From Chinchilla lanigera (taxonomy: Eukaryota; Chordata; Mammalia; Rodentia; Chinchillidae): a stretch of 64,000 nucleotides of DNA. The DNA is taken from contig NW_004955427.1 in the NCBI RefSeq assembly GCF_000276665.1, positions 369,061 to 433,060 on the forward strand. Reading direction: 5' to 3'. Below, piece after piece: positions 12,225 through 23,940 of this stretch. A model generated the notes under the pieces. The model ran no database searches and was not told where the DNA came from. It saw only the letters and a list, made by a program, of their open reading frames with translations. Every line of letters starts with the position of its first letter. The first letter of the stretch is position 1. The translations under genes were made by a program, and so were the position numbers.

Positions 12225-14290
12225 GTGCAGAGCAACTTTGGCCCAGTGGCACAAGCAGGTAAGCAACACTGGCCTTCAGTGGGATAAAGGCACTCCACCT
12301 GCCCAACAACCAGTGTGTAACAGGAGTCAGTGGTGTGGAACAGAGGAAGCTGTGCAAGGTCAGAAGGAGGCAACTGTACATAGGTCTGGGAGCAAGCCCA
12401 GGCTTTCCCGTTCTGAGGGCACCACAGCAACCAGAAGTGTGCCGTAGAGACAATTTTGGTAAGAAGCAGACATCCAGAATTCTGTCAGCTTAACACAATC
12501 AGAGGCCAAGGTCAGCTCCATACCTCACACAAATCCTATTCTAAACTTGGCAGGACTACATGCTACATTACTGGGATCCAAACTGGACGCTTTGACAGAA
12601 CTGTGGACACCAGTGGAATTTCTTTATTTTTTTTTTCTTTATTTCATTGGTTTTCCTTGTTCTGTCTGGTTGGGTTTTCTTGTTTGTTTGTTGTTTTTTC
12701 TTTTCACATTATTTAGGTTTCTACCTTTTTTTTTTGTTCTAGTCATTTTCTTTCTCTCTTGCCTCAACTATCTGTCTTGATTTTCTGTTATTTTCATGTG
12801 AGTGAACATTGTCTCTTCTCTTTCTGCCTTGTTTAAATATTCCTCTGCTTTCTCCTTCATTGTTCCTCTCCTGTGTTCTTCTACAGTTTCCCAAAACTTG
12901 GGTGATCATCCTTTGTTCCCTAGTCTTGCTTCTACTATATTTGTCCTCATTCATCTGTCTACTTTATCCCCTAGCTCTCTTAACTGCTCCCCGACTGGGT
13001 AAAATCACTCTAACTTGAAATTCATTGCATAGAAGTTCCTGTTATATGCTGGGTTTTGTTATATAACTATAGAACTTACTCTTATCGTAAAAGTGTCAAG
13101 CTTATAGTTACCACAGTTTGTCAGTGGCTAAGCTATGCCTCATGCTAGTGTTACTGCTAACTGTACTATGTTAGCCAGGATGTCATGCCTGTTATAATTA
13201 ATTCTTCTCCCTTTTGTGAAAACACTGTGATTGTCTGGGGTTATAACCATCACCACAGTCCAGTAACAAAGGACTGGGGTCTGAACATAACAGCAACTTC
13301 TCATCCTTAATAAATTGGGAAGTATAGTCTTGGGATAGACACAAAGACCAAGAACCACTTAAATCTAGAAAGACATCCCTGAGGAATAGACATTTCCCAT
13401 GGAAGCCTCAATACCAGTGATAAAGCTACCTACATAAGAAATCTACAAGCATCAACACAGAAAACAAAGTAAAATGAAAAACAGAAAATAGAAAATGAAA
13501 AGACACAGAAGCAAAATGCAATCCCAGGCCTCTACTCCACCCAGGACAAGTCCACAGCACAGTGAGATATAGGAAATCAGAAGCCACCCACTGGAATTTT
13601 CAGAAATGATAGCAGCAAAAGTGAAAAAACAAGTGGATGATGCAATGAAAGACGTTAGAGTAGACACATATTAAAAAATACAGGCACTTAGGAAAATGAT
13701 GGAAAGCATTCGGGTCCAATATAGGAAAGAAAGGGAACCCATGAAACAGATTAAAACAGAAATTCAGGAGATGTAAAAACTCCGTTTAAAGTATACACAA
13801 AGACTGAATGGAGAGGATGGAATATCAGATCTAGAAGACAGGATTGGGGCTAGTGGCCTTGAAAAGAAAGGCATTTTAAAAATAGCAAGGGGCCATGAAA
13901 AATCAATTCAATAGCTGTAAGATGAAGCAAAGACGAACAACATAAGATTGAATGGAATCAATGAGAAAAGGAGATAGCACAAATGCCATAAAAAAGCTCT
14001 TCACTCAAGTAATGGCCGAAAACTTCCTAAACATAGGTAAAGAATTTGATATACAAATAAGCGAAGCATATAGAACTCCAAAAAGGCACAAACAAAATAA
14101 ATCTACACCAAGGCTCCAGAAATTCAGCAGAAGAACAGAATATTAGACATGGTCAGAGAAAAGAAAAAAATCAGCTATAAAGGAAAGACCATCAGAATCA
14201 TAGGAGACTTCTCAACACAAACCCTCAAATCAAGGAGAGTTTAGATCAACAAAGTGACTTAAAAGATTCTTGACAACACTAATTGCTAAA
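12225..14290 (+). mobile_element. LINE-1 fragment #3 (5' UTR plus ORF1, no ORF2)
   Basis: The plus strand matches the reverse complement of 61900-63840. The 5' UTR spans 12225-13400 with shared blocks such as gaggagtcagtggtgtggaa-like (12312) and acactgtgattgtctggggt (13225). An ORF1 remnant spans about 13480-14280, including the piece at 13952-14146. ORF2 and the 3' UTR are absent. Losing the 3' end rather than the 5' end is atypical for L1 insertion and points to a later deletion. Confidence 0.85.
13480..14285 (+). pseudogene. L1 ORF1 remnant
   Basis: A broken ORF1 frame. The segment at 13952-14146 matches the ORF1 middle region of L1 #2 (61862-62062), with an NFLNIGKEFDIQIS-like block. 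Multiple stops are present. Confidence 0.75.
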
Positions 14291-14455
14291 TAAGCTCTAG
14301 AAGGATAAGGATTTCTGTTTCCCCAGTGGCAAACTGTACTCTTAGCACTCAGAACACCACTGTTTGGCAAATAGTAGGAATTTGGTACATTAATGATTGA
14401 ATGTGGCATGTGTTATTAACCTGAAGGGTTAATATTCAAGCAAGAAGGGGAGATA

Positions 14456-14605
14456 ACCAGGTGTGGTGTTGCCCACCTGTAATCCTAGTACTCAGGAGGC
14501 TGATGCCAGAGGATTGTGTGAGTTTGAGGCTAACCTGGGCTACACAGTATGTTTAAGACCACCCTAACTATGTAGTGTGATCCTGTCCCCTTCCCTCGAA
14601 ACCAA
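14456..14605 (+). mobile_element. B1 SINE, diverged
   Basis: Core ccaggtgtggtg, cctgtaatcctagtactcagg, and two internal blocks (taacctgggctacac and ccaccctaactatg). More diverged than the other B1 copies. Confidence 0.85.
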
Positions 14606-15699
14606 CATAGGAAAAATTAGGGGAGGGTAAGAAGGCTTAAATTTCACAAAACTGGAGGTCATGAAGAGAGGAAAACCATTACCATTAAAAGGTAGTTTGG
14701 TTAGAGGACAAAGGAGACTGGTTATAGATTCACTGACTCTGGTTTTTGTAAAGTATGATACTCTGAATATAGCGAGCGCTGATAAATACATGTCGGGTCA
14801 AATGTTCAGAAAGCTGTTAAGAGACACAAGGCTAAGACTGAAGAAAGTAATTAGAGCTAGAAACAGAAGACTCACATATTCCTCTATGGTGACTGGTGAG
14901 TGAACTTGAGTCATCACGGATATAAAGCTGTAAGGGTAGGAGCCACTGAGCTTTCAGGGACATGCACATTTTCTGAAGCGATGTGTGAATGAACCTATGA
15001 AACATTCTGCAGAAGTAAAATCTAGAGATAATTTTTAGATATTTAGTATTGACATTTTATTATTTTTTAGCCAGTGGATTAAAATTTTGTCTATGTGACA
15101 GACTCTCAGTGGCAGAACAATTGACTTTAATGAGCCCAGGAAAATTCAGAATATTCAACTTTGTACTCTGTACCTAGAGAAAATTTTTATCCATTACACC
15201 AAATTTTGTGGCTCCAAAGTCTAAAACTTATTTGACTTGTTCAAGATTCACTGACTTGCCATATGATAACCACAGAGGCATACAGCTGAATCTTGTCTGT
15301 TCCCATCTCTCTCTCCAAGCAAAAACAACTGTATATGCTTAATTTTAGCCACTGAGGCAGGAATACAGAAGGTCTTCCATTTTATGAGATACTAAATAAA
15401 AAATGACAATGAAGAATAAAGTCACCAGTGTTTAGCACTTTTGATGCACTGCAGATAGCTGTCTGGTCAGTACACCACCATGCAGTCCACACACTTATCA
15501 TAATCAATAGTCGGTGCCATTAATATGGAGGCTTTGCAAGGACTGCTGCCCAGACGGCACAATGAGTACAAAATTCTTTGAAATGTTTACAAAAATATTC
15601 AGCAAAAGCTGCAGTAAAACAGATTACTGGTTTAACTCACTGGTAATAATGGCCAGTTTTAACATTTTATTTGTAATTTAGATCCTGACAACTGGTGTC
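14606..15699. other. Intergenic sequence, nothing recognised
   Basis: Unique-looking, moderately AT-rich sequence. The short open frames on both strands show no recognisable domain. Confidence 0.4.
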
Positions 15700-16035
15700 T
15701 TGGTTTGGTGTGCCAAGTAAAGATCATAAACTGGGTGGCTTGTGGACAATAGATACTTTCATAGTTTGGGCAGCTGAAAGTTTGAGGTTAGGGCACCAGG
15801 AAGGTCTGGCTCTGTTGAGGAATTTATACAGGCTGCAGACAGCTGTCTTCTTATATCCTTAAGTGGTAGACAGAGGGTCAGAGAGGTCTCTGGGGTCCTT
15901 TTTATAAGGGCATTAATTTCATTCATGAGAGCTTCACCCTCATGACCCAGTTACTTCCCGCAGGCCCCATCTCCTAAAGCCATCACCTTGGGAGTTAGGA
16001 TGTCAGCACACAAATTTGGTGGGAGGGCAAGGACG
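15700..16035 (-). mobile_element. MLT1/MST-type MaLR LTR
   Basis: Inverse MaLR blocks are in the correct order: ATAAACTGGGTGGCTTGTG, a central CTTATA block, TTTATAAGGGCATTAATT, CCTCATGACCCAGTTACTTCC, and the GGAGTTAGGATGTCAGCACA-like end (in part). Old relative to the MT-like copies. Confidence 0.82.
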
Positions 16036-16879
16036 AGCACATCTTAATGCATTGCAAGGGGTTCTTTGTACTGATGGCTCCTTCTTCCTGGTACTATTAC
16101 CTTGTATCTACAATGTCCTGAGGTATAATAAACAGTTTCCAACAGGGAACGTAAATGAAGGGTTGAAGTACTGGACTTGCACGATCATGGAAACTGCTGA
16201 ATGCGTTTTCTCTGCAACGAGCCTCATGACCCTGAAGTTGCTGTCACTGTCACTGCACTTAACCTTACGACGGGATCCATCTCCCAAAGTGAGAGTTGTG
16301 AAAGAGCACCGGATCTGCTAGGAGGAACGATGACTGGTGTCCTGAGGAAAGGTTTCATAACCTACATTCTATATATACCCAGGGAAAAGAGTCTCGTTTG
16401 CAGGAACCAGAATCCTAACAGTGAAAAGTGGAAATGACTGTAATTCCATTTCAGTTGGCAGCTTGAATCCCATTCACAAAAGGCTGAACAGGACTTTGTA
16501 TGAGTTTCATTCAGTTTGCTATGGTTGTACATGTTTTCCTGAAATGTCATACTTGAGAATAATGCACATTAATTTTTCTCATTTGAATCATTACTCAAAT
16601 ACAAAGGTGCTGTGTCATGGGTATGAAAAGCAGAGTTTTGCACTTCATCTCAGCTCACATTTTAGTTTTAATACAAATTAGCTCCAGACCTCTAGGCAAA
16701 GTATGTAACTTGGAAAGTGAGGATAGCAGTAGCTATCACACAGGACTGCAGCATGTAATAAACAATACAATCTTCACAACGTAATGGTTGTAGCCTCTGG
16801 CAGGGATAGAAACATGAATTTACATTTGTGCCTTTGCAATGACACCCCTTACTTTTTCCCTTACCTTCTACTTACCATC
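16036..16879. other. Intergenic sequence, nothing recognised
   Basis: No gene or repeat family recognised. The open frames here are short and overlap in several frames. Confidence 0.4.
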
Positions 16880-16977
16880 AGCAGTGGCAGAAAGCTGGGT
16901 ATGCACAGGTAGTGGTTCTGGTGGAACCAGCAGTGGCAGAAAGCTGGGTATGCACAGGCAGTGGTTCTGGTGGAACC
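16880..16977. repeat. 49-bp tandem duplication
   Basis: A 49-bp unit beginning agcagtggcagaaagctggg occurs twice in direct tandem (16880-16928 and 16929-16977), with one difference (cacaggt versus cacaggc). Confidence 0.97.
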
Positions 16978-17309
16978 TCTAGCACCAACTTTGTATTCCA
17001 TTAGTGCGGCTCAGTCTGACAAGCAGCCTTCATGAACACCCTTGTGGTAATGGAGGAATTCCTGCAAGCTTGGCAGTAGATGAGTTTCTTTAACTCTGAG
17101 GTTCGGACTAATAGGTATCCAAAACACTGTCCCTGTCAAGGTTTCTGGTGACAGTGGTGCAGACATCCCTTCACAATGTTAGTTTTTGTCTCCACTTCCC
17201 AAAGAAACAAGCAACTCCCCTTTCTCACTAAGGAAAGCTCAGTTTGACGTGTCACTACACACTAACATGACGGATTTCCTAAAGTGCAAAATGCTTTCAA
17301 AAACTTATT

Positions 17310-18600
17310 TTCTTTTCAGTTACAAAAGTAATAGGTGTTTTTTGTAAAAAATCAAACATTCAGAAATGTTTTTATAAATACTCATAAGTAAAACAGGGTA
17401 AATCTGGCTCTATCAATCGCATGAGGGACAAAGGTGCAGGCCCAAATATTAAGCATAACTCGCAGACTAGGTAAATACCCTGCATAAGGGTACCTGTATT
17501 ACTCTGACAGATGGTCAGTCATGAGACTGGAATACAATGAGGAGAATGACTGCAGACAGATGGGAAGGGCAGATACATCCCTCCTCTCCTAACAGGCAGG
17601 AACCGGCCAGAGACAGAAACAATAGTCCAGATCTCTCACCCTGGCTATCAGTGAATAAAAGCTCTGGGAAACTGCTCCATGATGTAGCCGCTTCCCTACC
17701 TTGTCTCGGTCTGTACAGGAGCCGTTCAGCAAGTAGGATTTCTTCCTGTGTTGATCAAGGTCAGCGGGAGCCAGATAAAAGATCCTGTGTGTTCTTTTCC
17801 CTCCTCTTCCTCTCTCTTAGGTTGCCTGTTGGCTTGAGGCCAACGTGTCTTCTAGGGAGAGAAGTTAAAGAAGTCTAATTAAGGGTTTGAAATTCAAACC
17901 CCAAAAAGCCTTGTAAATTTGATAGCTATCACCAAATTGCCCTCTAAAAAGGGAAGTACCACTTTACGCTTTCATGAGTAGTTTTCTGACACCTTTTTGA
18001 CAGACCTGGATCTCCTTAATCTTTTTTTTGTCACTCTTATTAGGCTTATTATGAAAAGACACTGAGACTTTTGGCACATGCTTATGAACCATTTGTGTTA
18101 GTTCTACAAATTGTTTATGGCCTGCTTTAGGCACTTTCCTCCTGGTAGCTACAACGAAATACCCAACACCCACAATTTAAAGGAGGAGAGGTTTATTTTG
18201 GCTCCCAGTTTAGAAGTTTCAGTGGTTGCGTAGCTGGTTGCACGCGGGAGAGCCTGGGTGGATGAAGCTGCTCCTGTCACGGCAGCCAGGAAGCAGAGAA
18301 AAGAAGGGAGCCCGAGGAGGACAGACACCCTCCATGGCATGCCCTCCGTGAGCCACGTCTTCTGGCCAGAGCCCTAACCTAACATCGAGGCCACTATACC
18401 TGCCCTGTAATTCAGTCACCTTCCAGAAGCCCTGCCTCGGAGTGCAGGACAGTTTGCAGGGTCACTCTTCATCTAAACCACAGCACGGCCTGACTTTAAG
18501 ACGGGTTACTTTTTTATAGATCCACAGGAATTCTTCATATGTCCTGCATATTTAAAAAAGTTGCCTGCGTTGCTTAATTGCTAGTATGTGTTTCACCACG
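17310..18600 (-). mobile_element. Old L1 (L1M-like) 3' region, interrupted by an LTR
   Basis: Blocks such as ccaaattgccctctaaaaag and a further piece after 18482 (tagatccacaggaattcttcat) resemble the inverse of the ORF2 end / 3' UTR of old mammalian L1s. Highly diverged, and interrupted by the MaLR LTR at 18135-18482. Confidence 0.45.
18135..18482 (-). mobile_element. MaLR LTR
   Basis: Inverse MaLR LTR: cctggtagctacaacgaaat, acccaacacccacaatttaa, aggagaggtttattttggc, and a central gcagccaggaagcagag block. It resembles the copies at 28950, 30865 and 33268. Confidence 0.8.
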
Positions 18601-20400
18601 TACACGTTCCTCATGCTTGTATGTTTGGAATGTGTTTATCCCTTGACCTACCCTCCAGCCTGTGGGAGAAGAGTAAATTTGGACTCCGAGACTCATGTCT
18701 GAACCCTTGATAGGACTGGTAGGACGGAAGGACACCATCATTTATGAAGTCAAAAATAAACTTCTTCGTAGACTTGAATTTCTTGTTTTGTGAAGTGGCA
18801 ATCCCGGGAAAAGCTCTCAATGGGTATTTACATATGGAAAATGCAGCTGAGGCCTTGCTCTGAAGTGGACATGCTGGAGAACTGTGGTGCTGCTCGAAAG
18901 AACAACTGACTTTTATTCAGTTGTTTCAGTTCGGCCGAGGCACTGCCCTACATCAAGACTTCCAGTTGTCAGGCACTGTAATTTATTCTTTTTGAGGTGA
19001 ACATGTTCACTAAACAATTGCTTATAGGATACTAAAAACCCAAGACACCTGGAAGACTGAGCTGGCAGAATCTTCACCATGATTCAGAGGAAGGGCTGTG
19101 TGTAAACAGGATGAGGTTGATCAAGTTCAGAAGTTCAGCTAGAAAAAAAAGATGACCTGAAAATAGAAGAGGGATTTAGAAAAAGGGAAGGAAGAAGGGG
19201 AGGGAAGAAAGAAGACAAGAGAAGGCAGAAGGGAAGGTGGATGTCACCAAAGCATGATATATGCCTCTATGAAAATGAAACTCCATTAATTTGTACAATT
19301 GACATGCATTAATAATTATAATAGAGACTGACCAACTTTAAGCCTTGAGGAATGTTAAAAACATAAAATAAAACTTAAGGAATTATTTCCTCATATGGGG
19401 GGGGTATAAGAAAGTACAGCAGATTCTTGTCACATCATGCAGTAGCCATCTCCCGTTCACAACTAATCTGCTCTGATTTCCCTGCTGAGAGGACATGCTT
19501 AGGAGCAGGGCTCTCCTCCCAGGAGCAGACATTCTTAGTATCAGCTTGTTAGGCAAGGCTGTACTTGGGCCGAAGTATGAGAGTTAGGAAAGCAGGTCCC
19601 ACACGCGGGATGAGGCAGAAATACTACATTCTTCCCGAGAATGGGAGTCTACAAGTACTGAACACCACCACACGACAGTGTATGCACACTGGTTTTTACC
19701 TGCCACTGTGTATACAAAGGCCAGATCTCATAAAACAGTTCCATTTCAAATTGTTATCGAAAACAGTCTAGCCATAAGGGCAGCACTGTAGGTACATGGC
19801 CTCAATACTATGGCCTCAGGGGACTTCACAAGTGTCCCCCTCCGCCTACGTGACTCATTCTTCTTACCTCACTAGAACAAACCTACAAAAGGGCTGAGAT
19901 ACACATTATATATTTATACACATCTAAATATGTATTATTATATGTAATTATATATTTACATTATGAAAACCATTTTTCCCCCCAAAATCACCAAAAACAT
20001 GAATGCAGACAGGGCAACAACCTATAATTCCATCACCCTGTGTAATCCTTTGTCATTTTTCACTGGAATTTAAAATCTCTTGCTAGTAGCAACCATGTAC
20101 CCACATAATAACGTACCCTCAGTTTTTTAAAAATAAGGTTACAGATCAAAATCCCCTGCCACAGAAGGTTGCATAATGGTGCTACCTTGGGAAGAAATTT
20201 GAATCACCACTTCCATTTTTTCATTTCTACCAGATTATTCCGGCCTGCAGAGTGGGTCAGAGGGCAGCTGGCTCATTCTGGGCCACGACCGATACTTCAC
20301 GTCTTTGGTGTTACTTCCTGAGCTCATATGTTTTGTGAGAGGCAGTATGCCAGGTATTCTATCCGTGTTTTAGTTACCCTATTAACCCAAAAATAGACGG
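18601..20400. other. Sequence upstream of the CpG island
   Basis: A purine-rich low-complexity tract (19150-19240, GGAAG/AGAAG type) and an AT-rich tract (19905-19965) are visible. Otherwise nothing is recognised. If an antisense RNA starts in the CpG island, its exons would lie in this direction; none can be called. Confidence 0.4.
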
Positions 20401-20856
20401 CACTGTGTCAGTTCACAGTGGACAAAATGAAGGGGAGACGCTGCCTGAGGTTCCACAGCGGGAGAGGCCGCGGACGCACCAGCTCGGTGGGAGCCCGGGA
20501 CCGCCGTCCTCCTCCAAGAACCGTCCCTGGCCTCTGCCCTCAGCGCGCTTCTTCGCGGAGTCGGAGAGTCCTGGGAGCCAGAGAGTGCGAAAGCAAAAAC
20601 ATACTTAATACAACGCGGTAACAAGCACGGGAAGGACGGAGGAACCCCGTGGAAAGTAAATCTCCAGAAAACCAGCCGAGCGGTCGGATTCCCTAACGCC
20701 TTTGGCCCGATGTCTCAGGAGTCACGTTTAAAATTACAAAATCGCGTGGGCCACGACACAGGCCATTTGCGGGACGGCAAAGACACACACAACCCGAGCC
20801 CTGTCCGCGCTGGGCCCGACAGGCGCGGGCGCCGCTGCGGTGAGGCCGCCGGAAGC

Positions 20857-21059
20857 GGGGACTCGGGGCGCGGGGTCTCGGGGTCTCGGGGACTCGGGGA
20901 CTCGGGGACTCGGGGACTCGGGGTCTCGGGGACTCGGGGACTCGGGGACTCGGGGACTCGGGGACTCGGGGTCTCGGGGACTCGGGGTCTCGGGGTCTCG
21001 GGGTCTCGGGGTCTCGGGGTCCCGGGGACTCGGGGTCTCGGGGTCTCGGGGTCCCGGGG
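20857..21059 (+). repeat. GGGG-N4 octamer minisatellite with G-quadruplex potential
   Basis: From 20872 the sequence is an uninterrupted 8-bp register for 23.5 units: GGGGACTC, GGGGTCTC and a few GGGGTCCC. It is preceded by two imperfect units. Every unit supplies a four-G tract and a CpG. The array runs straight into the N gap, so its true length is unknown. Confidence 0.98.
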
Positions 21060-21748
21060 NNNNNNNNNNNNNNNNNNNNNNNNNNNNNNNNNNNNNNNNN
21101 NNNNNNNNNNNNNNNNNNNNNNNNNNNNNNNNNNNNNNNNNNNNNNNNNNNNNNNNNNNNNNNNNNNNNNNNNNNNNNNNNNNNNNNNNNNNNNNNNNNN
21201 NNNNNNNNNNNNNNNNNNNNNNNNNNNNNNNNNNNNNNNNNNNNNNNNNNNNNNNNNNNNNNNNNNNNNNNNNNNNNNNNNNNNNNNNNNNNNNNNNNNN
21301 NNNNNNNNNNNNNNNNNNNNNNNNNNNNNNNNNNNNNNNNNNNNNNNNNNNNNNNNNNNNNNNNNNNNNNNNNNNNNNNNNNNNNNNNNNNNNNNNNNNN
21401 NNNNNNNNNNNNNNNNNNNNNNNNNNNNNNNNNNNNNNNNNNNNNNNNNNNNNNNNNNNNNNNNNNNNNNNNNNNNNNNNNNNNNNNNNNNNNNNNNNNN
21501 NNNNNNNNNNNNNNNNNNNNNNNNNNNNNNNNNNNNNNNNNNNNNNNNNNNNNNNNNNNNNNNNNNNNNNNNNNNNNNNNNNNNNNNNNNNNNNNNNNNN
21601 NNNNNNNNNNNNNNNNNNNNNNNNNNNNNNNNNNNNNNNNNNNNNNNNNNNNNNNNNNNNNNNNNNNNNNNNNNNNNNNNNNNNNNNNNNNNNNNNNNNN
21701 NNNNNNNNNNNNNNNNNNNNNNNNNNNNNNNNNNNNNNNNNNNNNNNN
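21060..21748. other. Assembly gap (689 N)
   Basis: 689 consecutive undetermined bases directly follow the octamer array, inside the CpG island. The gap probably reflects failed sequencing or assembly of this GC-rich tandem repeat, and may hide part of exon 1 or the transcription start. Confidence 0.99.
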
Positions 21749-22110
21749 CCCGTGTGCTGTTACTTTGGCAAAACGCAAATCTGTGAAAAGCGATTTCGGG
21801 AAGCCGAGGAGGAACCCAAGCACTTTTTTTAAGGCGCTTCCGTGGAAACAGGAGCGGAGGAGAGATCCGGAGGAGGACGGTGTTGCTGTCACAGGAAGGT
21901 TTAAAAGTCGCGCGGGGTGGGGCCGGGAAGCCGTGGCGTGCTAGCCTGTGGGAAGCCACAGTTCCAGACGAACTCGGCGTGCGGCTTGGGAGGACCACCT
22001 CGGCGGCAGAGCGGGAGGCGACCTGCGGCGGGGAGCCCTGGCCGCGGCGCCCCAGGCGCCGGCCGCACAGTTCGGTCAGATCTCCTGTGGCCGCCTTTAT
22101 TTACCCTACT

Positions 22111-22715
22111 CGGAATACCTTGCTTTTCTCTCTCCAGATTTCCTCTGTCTGCTGCAGGTCCTGAAACTTTTTATTTACATGGAGATGTTAAATAGAGTAT
22201 TTGGAAAGGTCTGATCAAGGTGCCAGGTTGTTTCTCAACTTGGAAAGATTGCTGAATTAACATTGGTAAATTGGGTTGTGTTATTTCCTTTTCCTCTTAC
22301 TCCGGAGTGCTTTTCAAGTCAAGATCTGGTAAAAAGGAACCTTTAGGTTGTCAGTTTGTCTGTAATAAGGCTGATTGCGTTTAAGGCACTTTACGTAATG
22401 GCCACTTTGGTTTTAAAGGTTGTAGAAAGTGTTTGTGTTACCTTGATTTAGCCTTATAAAGTGGAACGGGGAGGGCGGTCATTCATTGTCTGATAGGGAT
22501 TTCTTTGAAAAACTTTACCCGATCTCAGACTGTGCGTTTCTTGATATAGTACTGCGGTTAAATGGAAATGCAGTTTTGACATTTCAGTACCTTTAATGGA
22601 AATATTTAATTTGTTCTGACCTAAATCAGTAAGAAGAAAACTTTGAGGCTCAAAAGAATAGACAGTATTGACCAAAAAATGTCAGTGAGAGACATACCTT
22701 GAAACTACATCGACC
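22111..22715. other. Sequence just downstream of the CpG island, nothing recognised
   Basis: Unique-looking sequence, presumably the first intron of ST3GAL6. No repeat or exon could be called. Confidence 0.4.
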
Positions 22716-22937
22716 TAGCCCAAGGCAGTGGTGCATATCTGTAATCTCAGGTACTTGGAAAGAATGCTTGGGGCCTGAGGCAGAATCGCAAGTTTGAGGT
22801 CAAGCTAGGCAATTTATCAAGATTTTGTCTCAAATTAAAAATAAGTAAATAAATAAGAAGGACTGGATTGTAACTCAGTGGTAGAGCCCTTGCCTAGCAT
22901 GTGCAAGGCTGTGATTTTAATTCCCCGTACTTGGTTT
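22716..22937 (+). mobile_element. B4-type SINE (B1 fused to ID)
   Basis: A diverged B1-like left half (22716-22845, ending in an A-rich linker) is followed by an ID-like right half (22860-22935, ggattgtaactcagtggtagagcc block in part). This is the rodent B4 arrangement. Its 3' end abuts an inverse B1. Confidence 0.8.
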
Positions 22938-23092
22938 TTTTTTGTTGTTGTTGTTTTGAGACCAAATCTCTCTGCAGTTCAAGCTTGCCTTGAACTCATT
23001 TCGTAGCCCAGGCTGGTCTCGACCTTGCAACAATCCTCCTGCCTCAGCCTCCTGAGTGCTGGGATTACAGGCGTGCACCACCACGCTCAACC
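22938..23092 (-). mobile_element. B1 SINE
   Basis: Inverse B1: T-rich head, gagaccaaatctctctgcag, gcccaggctggtctcgacc, and cctgagtgctgggattacag. Its insertion point lies at the end of the B4 element; cccgtact and cccagtact on either side may be a mutated target duplication. Confidence 0.93.
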
Positions 23093-23812
23093 TCCCAGTA
23101 CTGTAGAAATGTAAATACTGTAAGTAAAAATCAATCTGTTGTGAAATTGTAATTCTCTAGATTCAGATTCTAGAACTCAGTGAAAGAGGTCTGAATTTGA
23201 CAGCCATTTTCTACGTTGTACTGCATCTTGGAGCAGAAATGAACAATGCCATGCTTCCTACGTTCCCCCAATAGCTGTGAGGACTGCCAAGTGGATCAGT
23301 GGGAGCTGTGATTTCAGCTAGGGTTTGGTCCATACATACACTAACCATGTGTTGGTAGATGTTCACTGAGGAGAAAGAAGCGTGGAAGGTACATGCGGTG
23401 CCACGATAATTGCACATGTGTCCTCATGTTCCATTTCCTTCTTGAATCTTTCAACAGCTCCCCGAGACAGGAACTTGTAGCCCCATTTCATAGCTAAAGA
23501 ACTATGCCCTAAATTAAGCCACCTACAGTGAATCACATAAAAGTCTGTCGCTACCCTGTGTTACACTATCACAGGAAGCTTCCGTAGCATATGTTCTTCA
23601 AAAAAATTTCCATTCCCTATGCATCCATTCCTTTTTTGCCTTACGTACACACACACAATTTATGAATGCTTTGCTTTGAATAATACCTGCCTAATTACCT
23701 CTCAAGCTGAGCTTCTTAAATAGGTTGTTTGTATCCTCCCTTTCCTTGTTGCCTCCCTTTCCTTTTTGTAGCTTCAGACTATCACTAATTAGTTTCTGTC
23801 TTCTGTACTTTT
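23093..23812. other. Intronic sequence, nothing recognised
   Basis: No gene or repeat family recognised. Confidence 0.35.
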
Positions 23813-23929
23813 GTTTGTTTGTTTGTTTTTTTGGTTTTTTTTTTTTGGTACCAGAAGGTACCAGAATCGAACTCACGACCTTGTGCTTGCCAGGCAGGCC
23901 CTGTGCTGCTGAGCTAAATCCCCAGCCCC
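23813..23929 (-). mobile_element. ID SINE
   Basis: Inverse ID element with a long T-rich head. Target-site duplication ttctgtacttt (23801-23811) / ttctgtacatt (23930-23940). Confidence 0.95.
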
Positions 23930-23940
23930 TTCTGTACATT

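Larger units (their letters stand above)
20440..22110 (+). promoter_or_regulatory. ST3GAL6: CpG island, likely ST3GAL6 promoter and first exon
   Basis: This is the only strongly GC- and CpG-rich region in the window. It contains CpG-dense flanks (20450-20870 and 21750-22100), the octamer minisatellite and an assembly gap. It sits about 31 kb upstream of the ST3GAL6 start codon, and candidate 5' UTR exons lie between the two. That makes it the best candidate for the main promoter of this + strand gene. A TTTAAAA element is at about 21899. No exon 1 donor can be chosen with confidence; possibilities are after 22074 (gttcg|gtcaga) and after 22157 (ctgcag|gtcctg). In human, ST3GAL6 shares this type of region with a divergent lncRNA (ST3GAL6-AS1, as I recall), so bidirectional activity is possible. 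Confidence 0.75.

Noticed and set aside
17790..17880. Strong acceptor-like pyrimidine tract ending ctctctcttag at 17819
   Set aside because: No matching donor or coding potential downstream, and it lies upstream of the promoter region.
20385..20460. MIR-like sequence at the left edge of the CpG island
   Set aside because: Only a short and weak resemblance; not enough ordered blocks to call.
20857..21059. Regular repeat array that might suggest CRISPR
   Set aside because: 8-bp units without spacers in a mammalian CpG island; this is a minisatellite.
20693..21998. Long open frames of 330-427 codons on both strands across the CpG island
   Set aside because: They consist of octamer-repeat translation (no stop in any frame) joined through undetermined bases; not evidence of a protein.
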